Below are positions 1 to 8,193 of a stretch of DNA of 64,000 bases, in pieces. This DNA comes from Aneurinibacillus sp. REN35 (GTDB lineage: Bacteria; Bacillota; Bacilli; Aneurinibacillales; Aneurinibacillaceae). The translations under genes were made by a program, and so were the position numbers. How positions within the stretch are numbered: the first letter of the stretch is position 1; each line of letters begins with the position of its first letter. The notes under the pieces were generated by a model, which saw only the letters and a list, made by a program, of their open reading frames with translations, was not told the origin of the DNA and made no database searches. The stretch lies in the NCBI RefSeq assembly GCF_041379945.2, contig NZ_JBFTXJ020000004.1, forward strand, positions 1 through 64,000. Direction: 5' to 3'.

Positions 1-696
1 AAAGCTACAAACAGTTGTACGGGAGGGGTTTGTCTGAAACTGGATAATCAACACCTCTGAGAATAACTCTTTAAACTTCCGATAAATCATAGCATCGATT
101 AACTTATACAAGAAAAACATCCCAAAAAGTCCCAGACCATATGCAACCAAAGTAACTTCAATAATTAAAGGTAGCAATAAATCAGAAAAGGAAATTATCC
201 CCACTAACCAAACTAAAATAAAAGCAATAATTGTCACTATTGTCCAACCAATTAAATAATAATGAGCATGTAAATTAAAGAACATTGTATTTTTTGATAA
301 TGATAAAAATTCTTTTACCTTAAATTGATTGATCGCTTCCCTTGTAGCATCTGCCTTCGTTTGACCTTGCTCGATTAAATCTTGGACATAATCTTCTAAA
401 TAAGTTTGTAATTCCAGTTTATCCTCTTCGCTCATGGCTAATAGATTTACATACTCCTGTATGTCATTTTGTTTTTTATACATGTTGTTCATGCGAATAT
501 GGCTGATATAATTTATTGCGCCCCATAGTACCGAAATCGCAAACGAAATCCAATAACTAACATGTACCCAACTCGGATCATTTGAATAAATTCGATCCAT
601 ATAATTTGATAGTCCAAAAAGAACTGATGAAAGTAATAATATCCAGCTGTATCTTATATCTCCGAGACTAAATATTTTTCCTATATGTTGACTCAT
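1..696 (-). CDS. Membrane protein with HAAS-like cytoplasmic segment, partial at window edge
   Basis: An open frame runs without a stop from ATG at 696 to base 1, so the gene is cut by the left edge (232 codons visible). AAAGGAG lies 8 bases before the ATG. The protein has two hydrophobic segments near the N-terminus (about residues 17-30 and 46-65). A charged part follows at about 85-120 (EEDKLELQTYLEDY..GQTKADATREAI), resembling HAAS/DUF1700-type domains. Two or three more hydrophobic segments come after it. It starts 13 bases after the PadR stop, and PadR with a HAAS-type membrane protein is a recurrent Firmicute pair in which PadR controls the membrane protein. The family call is inference from pattern. 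Confidence 0.7.
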   Translation of the reverse strand, partial: MSQHIGKIFSLGDIRYSWILLLSSVLFGLSNYMDRIYSNDPSWVHVSYWISFAISVLWGAINYISHIRMNNMYKKQNDIQEYVNLLAMSEEDKLELQTYLEDYVQDLIEQGQTKADATREAINQFKVKEFLSLSKNTMFFNLHAHYYLIGWTIVTIIAFILVWLVGIISFSDLLLPLIIEVTLVAYGLGLFGMFFLYKLIDAMIYRKFKELFSEVLIIQFQTNPSRTTVCSF

Positions 697-709
697 TATT
701 TGTTCTCCT

Positions 710-1030
710 TTATATAAATCGTTTAACCATTTCAGTGACCTTTTTCCAATCTTTTATAATACTATCCAATAATTGAACACCTTCATCTGTAGTAGCATAG
801 TATTTGCGCCGTCCTCCATGACTCTCATTTCCCCATGAAGCTGATACTGCCCCCTGCTTTTCTAATCTTTTTAGTGATAGATATAGCGTAGCTTCTTGAA
901 TTTCAAATTCTCCTTCTGTTTTTTCCTTTATTGTTTTTGAAATTTCATAGCCATAACTCTCTTTTTCTTTTACTACAGAAAGAATGAGAAGATCGATATT
1001 TCCCTTTAGCAACTCTTTGTTCAACATCAT
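710..1030 (-). CDS. PadR-family transcriptional regulator
   Basis: This is a 106-residue protein with the PadR winged-helix pattern: LLILSVVKEKESYGYEISKTI, then a recognition helix near EATLYLSLKRLEKQG, then a wing with GGRRKYYATTDEG. Such short PadR proteins bind DNA as dimers through a C-terminal helix and usually repress their own operon. It is transcribed together with the membrane protein that starts 13 bases downstream. GGGAG precedes the ATG. An inverted repeat overlaps its likely promoter and is a candidate self-operator. The ligand is unknown. Confidence 0.9.
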   Translation of the reverse strand: MMLNKELLKGNIDLLILSVVKEKESYGYEISKTIKEKTEGEFEIQEATLYLSLKRLEKQGAVSASWGNESHGGRRKYYATTDEGVQLLDSIIKDWKKVTEMVKRFI

Positions 1031-1045
1031 ACACTCCCAACTAAC

Positions 1046-1092
1046 TACTTAACATTATTAAGTACATTGTTGTTATAAGTTCAATTACTTAA
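1046..1092 (-). promoter_or_regulatory. Candidate PadR operator over the padR promoter
   Basis: TACTTAA and TTAAGTA at 1046-1064 form a perfect 7-bp inverted repeat with a 5-bp spacer. A third TACTTAA half-site lies near 1085-1091. On the minus strand TTGAAC with an AT-rich element about 17 bases downstream could be the promoter, so the repeat would cover the -10 region. Repression by PadR is inference from position. Confidence 0.45.
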
Positions 1093-1264
1093 AATAGCAA
1101 GGTAATTTCAATTGTATTTTTTGAGAAAATCAGCCCCTCGGAGCGTATAGAATTTGCCCATTTTCATGCATTTGCCATGAACTCAAAGGCTTGAAATTGA
1201 GTCCATTCAAGGGCACTTGCCTCAAGAGCACTCTCAAAAGAGCCTTTCTCGCCGTTCCGAAGTC

Positions 1265-1291
1265 AGGCAGATTCAGTCTGCCTTCTTTTTT
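1265..1291 (+). terminator. Rho-independent terminator-like hairpin
   Basis: AGGCAGA and TCTGCCT form a perfect 7-bp stem with a 5-base loop, followed by TCTTTTTT on the plus strand. No intact plus-strand gene precedes it, so it may be left from a lost gene. Confidence 0.6.
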
Positions 1292-1336
1292 ATAGTAGCC
1301 TCTGTTAAATTCGAATGTTGATATAGGATATAATTA

Positions 1337-1371
1337 AGGGAAATCCATATATCAGGATTTCCCTAGTTTTT
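1337..1371 (+). terminator. Rho-independent terminator-like hairpin
   Basis: AGGGAAATCC and GGATTTCCCT form a perfect 10-bp stem with an 8-base loop, followed by TAGTTTTT on the plus strand. It is the second such hairpin within 110 bases without an intact upstream gene. Confidence 0.65.
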
Positions 1372-1589
1372 GCAACTAACTCTATCATTTTGCAATTATC
1401 ACTATTTTTCTATCGATTTCATTTTTTAAAGGACTCTCTTAATTCTAATTCGATTATATCTTTGTAGAAAAATTGGATATATATTTGTTATGACATTCAA
1501 TACAGTAAAAAATAAAAGAAATAAAACATCTAAAATTCCTTCCAAAAAAATAATAATCCTAAACTGATAAAATAAGATTATTATCGCTA

Positions 1590-2004
1590 TAATGACGTGA
1601 CTTCTTTCACTTTTTTTGATTTATTTTCAAATTCAATTATTCCTTCTATTGACAGTTCTTTTAAGAAGTATCCATTAAAACGGTCTATCTATTGTTTTAA
1701 ACGAGAATGGAGACCATTGACATTTTGGATGTGATACAAGCCCTTAATAATGTGTTTTCCATCATCTGATTTTATCTGATAATACTCTAAACCTTTTTCT
1801 TTCGCATAGGTTTTGTAAGCTCTCCCAGCACGTTTTCATTGGAAAGTTTAGAACCAATTAATGTATCAATTTTTGATTTTATAATACGCTCCATACAAGC
1901 AACTTTAGAGACAGTTACTTTTGTTCGGTCTCTTGCGACGAGAACACAGACCTGTTCGTGGCTTATTCCTCTATGTTTGGATTTATCACCACGTTTACGA
2001 GGTT
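1590..2004 (-). pseudogene. IS1595-family (ISXO2-like) transposase remnant
   Basis: The minus strand keeps the 3' part of an IS1595-type transposase. An N-terminal piece (PRKRG, then HEQVCVLVARDRTKVTV and KSKIDTLIGSKLS) is followed, after a frameshift near 1825, by RAYKTYAKEKGLEYYQIKS and IKGLYHIQNVN.LHSRFK, the conserved block of ISXO2-like DDE transposases. A stop codon interrupts the frame after SRFKQ, and the end is deleted or diverged. Sequence changes abruptly at about 2004, where the RadC remnant region begins. It cannot make an active transposase. Confidence 0.75.
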
Positions 2005-2074
2005 ACCTGTGCTATGGTAAGAAATAATAAAGATAAGAGGAGACGATAGCCCCCTCCTTTTATGCTACAGATAG

Positions 2075-2280
2075 TTTTTTCCTTGAAACTGACATAGCCG
2101 CCGGAAGCGTTGACGATCACATGATCGATTACCTCGATGCCAAGAATCCGGTCGCATTCTACCATACGTTTCGTTACTTCCATATCTTCATGGGAAGGAT
2201 CGCTGATTTAAACACTTCGCGCGGTACAACCAGACTGACGTTGAGCCCTCCCGCTTGGCAGCGATGAACGACGATCACGG
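2075..2280 (-). pseudogene. radC: RadC (UPF0758, JAB/MPN) remnant lacking its metal-binding core
   Basis: One minus-strand frame gives VIVVHRCQAGGLNVSL and PREVFKSAI, matching the centre of RadC. Another frame gives SDPSHEDMEVTKRMV and ILGIEVIDHVIV with YVSFKEK, matching its C-terminus. The stretch that should carry the HxHPSGD metal-binding motif is missing between the two parts, and the reading frame changes there. This is a deletion derivative of a RadC-type gene, probably from a mobile element since it lies beside a transposase remnant. Confidence 0.75.
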
Positions 2281-2499
2281 AGATCTGTAAACGAGGTGTT
2301 CCCAAGACCACCTCATTTCCTCACGTATTTTTACACCTGTTTCTAGCAGCCGTTCTAGTTCATATTTATAGAAACGATGCTGCATCAGGAAGAACCTGGT
2401 TCTACCTTTCCTGGTTTGCTGGAGCAGCAAGTCTCCTTTTGTCTTGTTTCTGTCATATGATAACACCCTTCTCTTCTTATTTTTCAACTCATGATACAA
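2275..2499 (-). CDS. Small hypothetical protein, probable remnant
   Basis: This is a 74-codon frame, very rich in Lys, Arg and aromatic residues, that ends just where the RadC remnant begins. I do not recognise a family. It could be the degraded N-terminal region of the same RadC-like gene or unrelated debris. No strong ribosome binding site is seen, so expression is doubtful. Confidence 0.25.
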   Translation of the reverse strand: MYHELKNKKRRVLSYDRNKTKGDLLLQQTRKGRTRFFLMQHRFYKYELERLLETGVKIREEMRWSWEHLVYRSP

Positions 2500-2514
2500 G
2501 TAAATTCAAAACTT

Positions 2515-2913
2515 TTAAACTACATGTATCATTTGTTTCTTTTCTTGTTGTGATCCAGCCGATAGAGCTAAGAGGCCGCCTATGATAATGACATTTTGCA
2601 AAAAGCTTAATTGCTCGGCTGCCGCTTGTTGAGGAGGCATTGTCCAGAAGTTGTGCATCATCAAATTGGTTGGAATTAAAAACAGAGCAATCCCAATAGC
2701 AACCCAGCGTGTTTTGTAACCAAAAGCAAGCGCCAATCCTCCGCCTAACTCTACAGCAATGGCTCCAACAAGCAAGATGGGGATAAAGGAAGGAGGGAAG
2801 CCTTTCATTGCCATCCAGTCAGCCGTAGCTGTCCATCTTATAATTTTAAACAAGCCCATATAAGCAAATACTAAACCAGCTACAACTCGTCCCCACACGA
2901 AAAAACTATTCAT
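2515..2913 (-). CDS. DoxX-family integral membrane protein
   Basis: A 132-residue, four-helix membrane protein of the DoxX/DoxD-like family. Hydrophobic segments are near residues 5-22, 43-65, 70-84 and 105-122. The family features GRVVAGLVFAYMGLFKI at the N-terminus and ELGGGLALAFGYKTRW in the middle are visible. DoxX proteins are linked to redox or detoxification functions, but most have no proven role. AAAGGAG precedes the ATG. It stands alone between a decayed region and an MFS gene on the same strand, 188 bases downstream of that gene. Confidence 0.88.
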   Translation of the reverse strand: MNSFFVWGRVVAGLVFAYMGLFKIIRWTATADWMAMKGFPPSFIPILLVGAIAVELGGGLALAFGYKTRWVAIGIALFLIPTNLMMHNFWTMPPQQAAAEQLSFLQNVIIIGGLLALSAGSQQEKKQMIHVV

Positions 2914-3101
2914 TTTTATTCTCCTTTACTTTTATAATGGGTAAATACTTGTTACTTATTTTTTATCATGGTAAAGCATGTATATAAGACTTGAGTATCC
3001 TTAGGTTGAACATGGGTCTTACATTACTTTTCCATACGGTGTTATCCTATTCTTAGGAATTTACCATACATATGTAGGGTATATAAATGATAATGGAAAT
3101 T

Positions 3102-4442
3102 TTATGCCTTTTTGTTCCGAACAAGCAGCGTAAGAAGGAGCAAACTTAGTAGCGAGGCCAACGCGCTTATTAGGTATACATAGCCAAATCCATCCTTAAA
3201 AGTGCTTAGGAACAGTCCAGAAATGGATGGCCCAAGAGTAGAACCCAAAGAACGGAACAGACTTATATAACCAACAGCAGCGCCCGTTTCTTTCGGATCC
3301 ACAGCCTGCAGAATTAGGATATTTAGCGGCGCCCCGATAATAATGCCGATGCCAAAACCCATGATGAGAATGGTAGGAAAGAAAAAGTATACTGACTGAA
3401 CCAGGAATCCTAACGATACAGCTCCTATTAAGGAAAGACCAAAGCCTAGCAACAGGGCTTTTCTCGCTCCCCATTTGTCAACGAGCATTCCGCCTACAAA
3501 CGAAGCAATTATCGAAGAAATAGCTAATGGAGTTACACTAAATCCAGCCTCTCCTTTTCCCATTTCAAGAATCGTTTCGCTATACAATGGAATAAAGTTT
3601 GTGGCTGTTGCCATAACAAACCCAGAAAACAAGGAAGCTAAAAGGAACGTCAGGGTCTTTCTTTTTGTCAAGTAACTTACATTCATGATCGGATCAGCTT
3701 GCTTTTTTTCAATCCAGACAAGAAATGGAATAAGCATGAGACCTGCAACGACATACAGCGCATGGTGATTGCTGATTCCAATCATCATAGATAGAACGAT
3801 CGCGCTTAACACGATAATTCCGGTTATATCGATCGGTTTTTTAACCAAGTGTTGATCAGATTTATATCCTGCAATGGACATCAAAATCACCAAAGAAATC
3901 GGGAGGTTGATGAGGAAAATCCACTGCCAAGCAAACCTGGCAATAATCACGCTTCCTACAAGAGGTCCAAGTATGGTTCCTAACCCAAAAGCAACACCAA
4001 TCCATCCCATTGCTTTCCCACGCTTTTCTGGCGGATAAGTAGCAGCGATCTGAGCTGCTGTGATTGGGAAGATACCTCCAGACCCGATTGCTTGAACCGC
4101 CCTACCAAATAAGAAAACCCAGAAATTTGAAGACATTGTAGCAATCAGGGAACCGATAGCAAAGGAAGCAATACCAAACATGAAGGTTTGCTTTCTTCCA
4201 AACCGATCCGATAACTTCCCTAACACCGGAATGCTTACTGCAAAAACCAGTGTATAAATGGTGAAACTCCATACCCCCCATGATGAATCTACATGAAAGG
4301 TAGCAAAAATAGAGCTTAGTGCTGGCCCTACAATTCCATGATCCAGTGCCCCCATAAAGATACCAAGCAGAAAAGTGAAGATGGTTAGACCTTGAGGCAA
4401 TCCTTTTTGTTGCAGTACTGTTGTTGAAGCTTGTGTGTTCAT
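3102..4442 (-). CDS. MFS drug/metabolite exporter, DHA2-like
   Basis: A 446-residue major facilitator protein with at least 12 hydrophobic helices. The first loop carries GKLSDRFGRKQTF, the classic motif A. GWIGVAFGLGTILGPLVGS is the antiporter motif C of the drug:H+ antiporters. ALDHGIVGPALSSI in the first helix resembles the DHA2 (EmrB/QacA-like) D1 motif, so proton-driven efflux of a small compound is the likely role. AAAAGGAG lies before the ATG. The flavodoxin-fold oxidoreductase starting upstream on the same strand (gap 91 bases) may be co-expressed. The substrate cannot be read from sequence. Confidence 0.9.
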   Translation of the reverse strand: MNTQASTTVLQQKGLPQGLTIFTFLLGIFMGALDHGIVGPALSSIFATFHVDSSWGVWSFTIYTLVFAVSIPVLGKLSDRFGRKQTFMFGIASFAIGSLIATMSSNFWVFLFGRAVQAIGSGGIFPITAAQIAATYPPEKRGKAMGWIGVAFGLGTILGPLVGSVIIARFAWQWIFLINLPISLVILMSIAGYKSDQHLVKKPIDITGIIVLSAIVLSMMIGISNHHALYVVAGLMLIPFLVWIEKKQADPIMNVSYLTKRKTLTFLLASLFSGFVMATATNFIPLYSETILEMGKGEAGFSVTPLAISSIIASFVGGMLVDKWGARKALLLGFGLSLIGAVSLGFLVQSVYFFFPTILIMGFGIGIIIGAPLNILILQAVDPKETGAAVGYISLFRSLGSTLGPSISGLFLSTFKDGFGYVYLISALASLLSLLLLTLLVRNKKA

Positions 4443-4533
4443 TCTTTCAACTCCTTTTCGTTTCGTTTTAACAAACTTTTCGCTGCTCCCTTCATTTCAT
4501 CATTTCTCAATCCTATCTCTAGCAAAGAGAATG

Positions 4534-5091
4534 TTATCCTTTTGCTATAAACTTTAGCTTTGGATTCAGTTCTGGATTAAGGATGTGACGAACATAATTC
4601 TTTGCACTTTCCTCAATATCAGTATCTGTGGCAGAAAATGCATTATGAAAAATAAACATCGGTAAAAACGTCATCCCCACTAAACTACTAGTGGCTTGAA
4701 ACGGACGAGTCAGTTCACTTACCGTGTACTGATTTAGTCCGCCAGCCTGGTATTTTTCTTCTGGGCTCCCTGTAGAAATCGCCAATACAAGTTCTTTGCC
4801 ATGCAGCTTATTTCCTCCTGATCCATATGCCCAACCGGCTGTAAAAACTGTATCAATCCACTTTTTTAAGAGCGGGGGGGAAGAATACCAATAAAATGGA
4901 AACTGGAAGACTATGCGCTCATGCTGCGTCAACTGTTGCTGCTCTTTATGTATATCTATTACCTCCTGGGGGTATTCTTCATATAAATCATGAACCGTAA
5001 TATCTATATTTTCTTTTACTGCCTTTACCCAACGAGCATTTACTTTTGATTTTTGTAAATGAGGATGTGCTACAATCACCAATGTTTTCAT
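4534..5091 (-). CDS. NAD(P)H-dependent flavodoxin-fold oxidoreductase (KefF/MdaB/YwrO type)
   Basis: The protein has the flavodoxin-like quinone reductase fold: KTLVIVAHPHLQKSKVN at the N-terminus binds FMN/FAD, followed by FQFPFYWYSSPPLLKKWID and GKELVLAISTGSPEEKY. It would reduce quinones or related acceptors with NAD(P)H in the cytoplasm. I chose the ATG at 5091 because GAGGA lies 7 bases upstream. The same frame continues upstream to 5280, but that extension is the decayed copper-ATPase remnant and not family sequence. The MFS gene follows downstream. Transcription may start from the old copper-type promoter near 5372-5400. Confidence 0.88.
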   Translation of the reverse strand: MKTLVIVAHPHLQKSKVNARWVKAVKENIDITVHDLYEEYPQEVIDIHKEQQQLTQHERIVFQFPFYWYSSPPLLKKWIDTVFTAGWAYGSGGNKLHGKELVLAISTGSPEEKYQAGGLNQYTVSELTRPFQATSSLVGMTFLPMFIFHNAFSATDTDIEESAKNYVRHILNPELNPKLKFIAKG

Positions 5092-5100
5092 TTTCATTCC

Positions 5101-5323
5101 TCTTTTCTTTGATAAGGATGTTTGTTCAAATTTTAAAGAGACACCGTACCCAATCTGCTCCACATTCTTTATACAATCCTGTATAAAGCCTCGGAAGGAA
5201 ACGACTTCACCGGCGCCGTTTCTAACGCTAGATTGACACGTGCTCTCGGCACGCTCTTCAAATGCGAGAACAGGCTGCATACGTCATGCCTGTAACCTGC
5301 GTGTTACTCTCATTCGTACCCAT
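5101..5323 (-). pseudogene. Remnant of a copper-type P1B-ATPase N-terminal HMA domain (copA-like)
   Basis: From ATG 5323, with GAGGAGG upstream, the frame reads VTGMTYAACSRI, close to the metal-binding GMTCAACS motif but with the first Cys changed to Tyr. After a frameshift the next frame gives RVNLALETAPV. A third frame gives IKNVEQIGYGVSL, matching the end of an HMA domain. The membrane and ATPase parts are gone. The remnant leads directly, in frame, into the oxidoreductase gene. This is strong evidence of a deletion that removed most of a copA-like gene and joined its 5' end to the downstream gene. Confidence 0.75.
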
Positions 5324-5371
5324 GGTATGTCGCCTCCTCGTGATTATCATAACAATCTTTTTATTTTTATA

Positions 5372-5400
5372 TACTATACCCCTGTATCCTATAATGTCAA
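5372..5400 (-). promoter_or_regulatory. Promoter with CsoR-like operator
   Basis: On the minus strand TTGACA (5395-5400) and TATAGT (5373-5378) are separated by 16 bases. Within and next to the spacer is the palindrome ATACAGGGGTAT (5376-5387), a G-tract flanked by AT like copper-responsive CsoR operators. It lies upstream of the copA-like remnant and could now drive the oxidoreductase. Copper control is inference. Confidence 0.5.
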
Positions 5401-5855
5401 CATATTTTTCCAAATCATTCCCTCTATATGTTAAACATGTTCCTTTTCTGAAAAGTATCTAAATCGATAGAACGTTCATTAATTATTTTTATAGGTTTAC
5501 GAACAAAAAAAGAGTTTTGCTAGGATCGATCCGTTCGGAAAAGTACATTTTTTAGAACGTTTTAGCTAATCGGCTGCATATAAATCTGTAAGTTGACATG
5601 GACTTAGATCCACATTATTTAATGAGGTGCCTGAAAATTCCACATCTTCAATTGTCAAAGTTCCAAAGTTAATGTTCATCTCGATTATCGATCTTCCTCG
5701 GTGATTATATTAGAGAATTCTCCATTCCAGAAATCCCTAATTAATCATTACTGAAACCGATCAATTGCATCGGAATTTCGTGATTGTTGCGATATAGTGC
5801 ATCAAGGTAAGCTTTAGATGTGAAAAGAAGAATCGAATATGAGGAGGATTCAAGA
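5401..5855. other. Intergenic stretch with one doubtful short frame
   Basis: Mostly AT-rich and non-coding. A minus-strand frame at 5566-5679 encodes 37 residues (TIEDVEFSGTSLNNVDLS) that look like a piece of a pentapeptide-like or beta-helical protein, but its ribosome binding site is badly spaced. It is more likely a fragment than a gene. Confidence 0.3.
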
Positions 5856-6320
5856 ATGGCACAATCGATTATCAATACGGGGAAAGTGCTTCGTCAGATC
5901 ATCATCGGTCAGTTTCAGGAGGTATCTGAGTCACAGATGGACATCCAGCCAGAGGGCTTCCCTAATACGATTCGTTGGAATATCGGTCATATGGTTTATT
6001 GGTTGGATAAATACGCTTCGCTAAGCTTTGGCTCCCCATCCGCCATTCCGGCTCAATACGAGGTACTGTTCAACTCCGGAACGAAACCTTCGGATTGGAC
6101 GGTCACACCTCCGTCGAAGGATGAACTGATCCAGATGTTAGCGGCACAGCTTTCGCGTCTTTCCGAACTGACACCCGAAATGCTTGAGCAGAAGCTGCAA
6201 TCACCGTTTGAAATGGGACCGTTCCAATTCGTTACAGCCGGCGAATTGTTTAATTTCGCTTTGATGCATGAGGCGATTCACTTTGGCGTTATATCAAGCC
6301 AGCTTAAACTCGTCAAATAA
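5856..6320 (+). CDS. DinB-family protein
   Basis: A 154-residue four-helix-bundle protein of the DinB/YfiT-like superfamily. Visible metal-ligand candidates are His in NIGHMVYW near residue 45 and the C-terminal HEAIHFG pair. Members include metal-dependent bacillithiol transferases and many uncharacterised stress proteins. The start at 5856 is chosen because GAGGAGG lies 8 bases upstream; the GTG at 5820 has no such site. The NTF2-like gene follows 43 bases downstream on the same strand, so they form a likely two-gene operon ending at the hairpin at 6865. Confidence 0.88.
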   Translation: MAQSIINTGKVLRQIIIGQFQEVSESQMDIQPEGFPNTIRWNIGHMVYWLDKYASLSFGSPSAIPAQYEVLFNSGTKPSDWTVTPPSKDELIQMLAAQLSRLSELTPEMLEQKLQSPFEMGPFQFVTAGELFNFALMHEAIHFGVISSQLKLVK

Positions 6321-6363
6321 AGCGAACCACACAACACAAATCCAAATGAGGAGGCGTTTTATT

Positions 6364-6798
6364 GTGACAAAATCGATAGCTAATACCGGTAACATAGAAG
6401 AATCCACGGGCTCAGTACGATCGAAAAACCATAAAGCATTTGATGCTTTTAAGCGGGCTTTGGAAACAGGGCATACAGTAGACTTTCTTACTACGGTTAC
6501 GGATGATTTTCATTTCTTCGTTCCTCTCCCTTTGGAGGACTGGAATCATGAGCAACGAGGCAAAGAGCGGTTCGAAGAATTGATTAGATTCGAGCGTTCA
6601 TTATTGGAGGTGCAGCTGACTCCGCTCATTGAGCTTGAGAATGAGAACTATGGAATGGTAGTATTTAGCGCAGAGGGATCTTTGAATGGTCTGTCTTATC
6701 GCAATGAGCTTACAATTGTCTTTGAGTTTGAGGCGGATCGAATCCGTTCCTTCCGCGAATATGTAGGCATGCCGTTAAAAAACTACGAGACCCCCTAG
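6364..6798 (+). CDS. NTF2-like / SnoaL-type fold protein
   Basis: A 144-residue protein with the NTF2-like pattern: KAFDAFKRALETGHTVDFLTTVTDDFHFFVPLP in the first helices and strand, then curved sheet strands ending FREYVGMPLKNY. Such proteins are small-molecule enzymes or binding proteins with a cone-shaped pocket; no specific activity can be read. The GTG at 6364 is preferred because GAGGAGG lies 9 bases upstream, whereas an in-frame ATG at 6268 overlaps the DinB gene. It is probably co-transcribed with DinB. Confidence 0.75.
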   Translation: MTKSIANTGNIEESTGSVRSKNHKAFDAFKRALETGHTVDFLTTVTDDFHFFVPLPLEDWNHEQRGKERFEELIRFERSLLEVQLTPLIELENENYGMVVFSAEGSLNGLSYRNELTIVFEFEADRIRSFREYVGMPLKNYETP

Positions 6799-6864
6799 AT
6801 GAACAATAACAACAAGGAGTCTATTAAATTAAAGGAAATCAATTAATTTTAAAGAATATAAACT

Positions 6865-6908
6865 AAAGCAGCGCTCCTGTCTGGAATCAGGGGGCGCTGC
6901 TTTAGAAA
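6865..6908 (+). terminator. Terminator after the DinB/NTF2 pair
   Basis: AAAGCAGCGC pairs with GCGCTGCTTT (10 bp, extended by CCTG/CAGG), 66 bases after the NTF2-like stop. The U-tract is weak (TTTAG), but the symmetry AAAGC..GCTTT makes it usable in both directions. Confidence 0.65.
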
Positions 6909-7017
6909 ATAAACGAAATTAAAGGAAGCCACTTATTAAAGAAAACATGGCTTTCTTTTTTGTAACCTGGTCAGTTTATTTTTATTATAAGATTACTATC
7001 TTATAGGGGTGGCTGGA

Positions 7018-7116
7018 ATGAAAGACAGAGTCATGGCACTCAGTAATATGCCACATACAAAAGAACGCTTCATTTATACAAAAATGTTTAAAATTCGTTT
7101 TCTTCAACAAGCATAA
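7018..7116 (+). CDS. Small hypothetical protein (32 aa)
   Basis: ATG at 7018 opens a 32-codon basic frame ending with TAA at 7116, 23 bases before the DUF849 gene. GGTGGCTGG upstream is only a weak ribosome binding site. I do not recognise the sequence. It could be a leader peptide or the broken start of another gene. Confidence 0.25.
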   Translation: MKDRVMALSNMPHTKERFIYTKMFKIRFLQQA

Positions 7117-7139
7117 CAGGTTACTTAGGGAGTGTTTTA

Positions 7140-7898
7140 ATGCCTGAAAAAAAATATAAATTCTTAAATAATAGGGACATTTATTTTAAAGTTTGTTTAA
7201 ATGGTAATATCACGACCGAAATGCACAATTCAGTCCCCATTACACCTCAACAATTAGCGATGGATGCCTATGAATGTCTTGCTTTGGGTGCTCAAGCCAT
7301 TCATGTTCATGCTAGAGAGATTGATGAATCTGAAACATTAGCTGCTCAAAAATGTGCAGAAGTAATCAGAGTCATTAGAAAAACTTGTGGGAATATTCCA
7401 CTCGGTTTAACGACATCTTTAACAGCTGAACCGGATCCAGATAAACGACTTTATTTAGTTCGCCAGTGGAATGTTATCCCTGATTTTGTATCAGTGAATT
7501 TTAATGAACCAAAGAGCATAGAACTTTGTAGATTGTTAACAGAAAAAGGAATAGGGATTGAGATGGGATTATGGACAGTCCATGATGCACATCAGTTTTT
7601 AGAAAGTGGACTTGTTAGTCATTGTCTAAGAGTTTTAGTAGAAGTTTTTGAGGAAAGCAGCGATCAGGCTATAAAACAATCAAGAGAAATAAGTCATTTT
7701 CTTCATGAAGAAGATGTAAATCTCCCTCAAATTCATCATGGAGAAGGAATAGACACATGGGCTGTTATTAAGGATGCGCGACAAAGAGGACACGGCATTC
7801 GGATTGGGTTAGAAGATACATTAGTAGGACCCAAAGGCAATATCGTTTCCAACAACAGGGAGTTAGTTTCTTTAGCAATACAGGAATTAAACCTTTGA
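7140..7898 (+). CDS. DUF849 / beta-keto acid cleavage enzyme (BKACE) family
   Basis: A 252-residue TIM-barrel protein of the BKACE family, whose members cleave a beta-keto acid with acetyl-CoA to acetoacetate and a CoA ester (Kce in lysine fermentation is one). The Zn site motif IHVHAR is present near residue 58. ALGAQAIHVHAR, PDFVSVNFNEP and the C-terminal GHGIRIGLEDTL, a family hallmark, are all in place. It is slightly shorter than the usual 270-300. AGGGAG precedes the ATG. No lysine-fermentation neighbours are present, so the substrate is unknown. Confidence 0.85.
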   Translation: MPEKKYKFLNNRDIYFKVCLNGNITTEMHNSVPITPQQLAMDAYECLALGAQAIHVHAREIDESETLAAQKCAEVIRVIRKTCGNIPLGLTTSLTAEPDPDKRLYLVRQWNVIPDFVSVNFNEPKSIELCRLLTEKGIGIEMGLWTVHDAHQFLESGLVSHCLRVLVEVFEESSDQAIKQSREISHFLHEEDVNLPQIHHGEGIDTWAVIKDARQRGHGIRIGLEDTLVGPKGNIVSNNRELVSLAIQELNL

Positions 7899-8193
7899 GA
7901 TTACACAGAGACCTACTTTTTTATTTATACTCATAACTTCCTTGGTATGAAAGATTATTATTTTATAAATATTCAAAAATTACTATTTAGATTTGGGATT
8001 GAAAATCCACCATTATAAAAAATCCAATGGATTTTTGGGGGAGCATGTCAACTTGAGGGTACAACAGATAAGGAGCGTCCGAAATATGGAGCGCTAATGA
8101 AAGAGGTCCTTCAGGAGCTAAAACTATTTTGGCATGTACTCGTGAGATATGGTTAGTCTTATATTAAAAGATTATGGAAGGGGGCATTGAACA
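7899..8193. other. Intergenic stretch, possible gene remnant
   Basis: From about 8045 to 8155 one plus-strand frame stays open and reads like a helical protein tail (LEGTTDKERPKYGALMKEVL), but it has no start or ribosome binding site. I do not recognise it. No clear terminator for the DUF849 gene is seen. Confidence 0.3.

Larger units (their letters stand above)
1093..1589. other. Non-coding or decayed stretch
   Basis: No intact gene is visible. On the minus strand 1110-1330 two overlapping frames stay open for 30-55 codons without a convincing start, which suggests an old gene remnant I cannot name. Two terminator-like hairpins reading on the plus strand lie here. The rest is very AT-rich with no recognisable coding pattern. 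Confidence 0.4.

Noticed and set aside
1839-2027. Plus-strand 62-codon frame
   Set aside because: It is antisense to the IS1595 transposase remnant, which explains the sequence better.
5097-5280. N-terminal extension of the oxidoreductase to 5280
   Set aside because: The extension matches out-of-frame copper-ATPase HMA sequence, and the better ribosome binding site points to ATG 5091.
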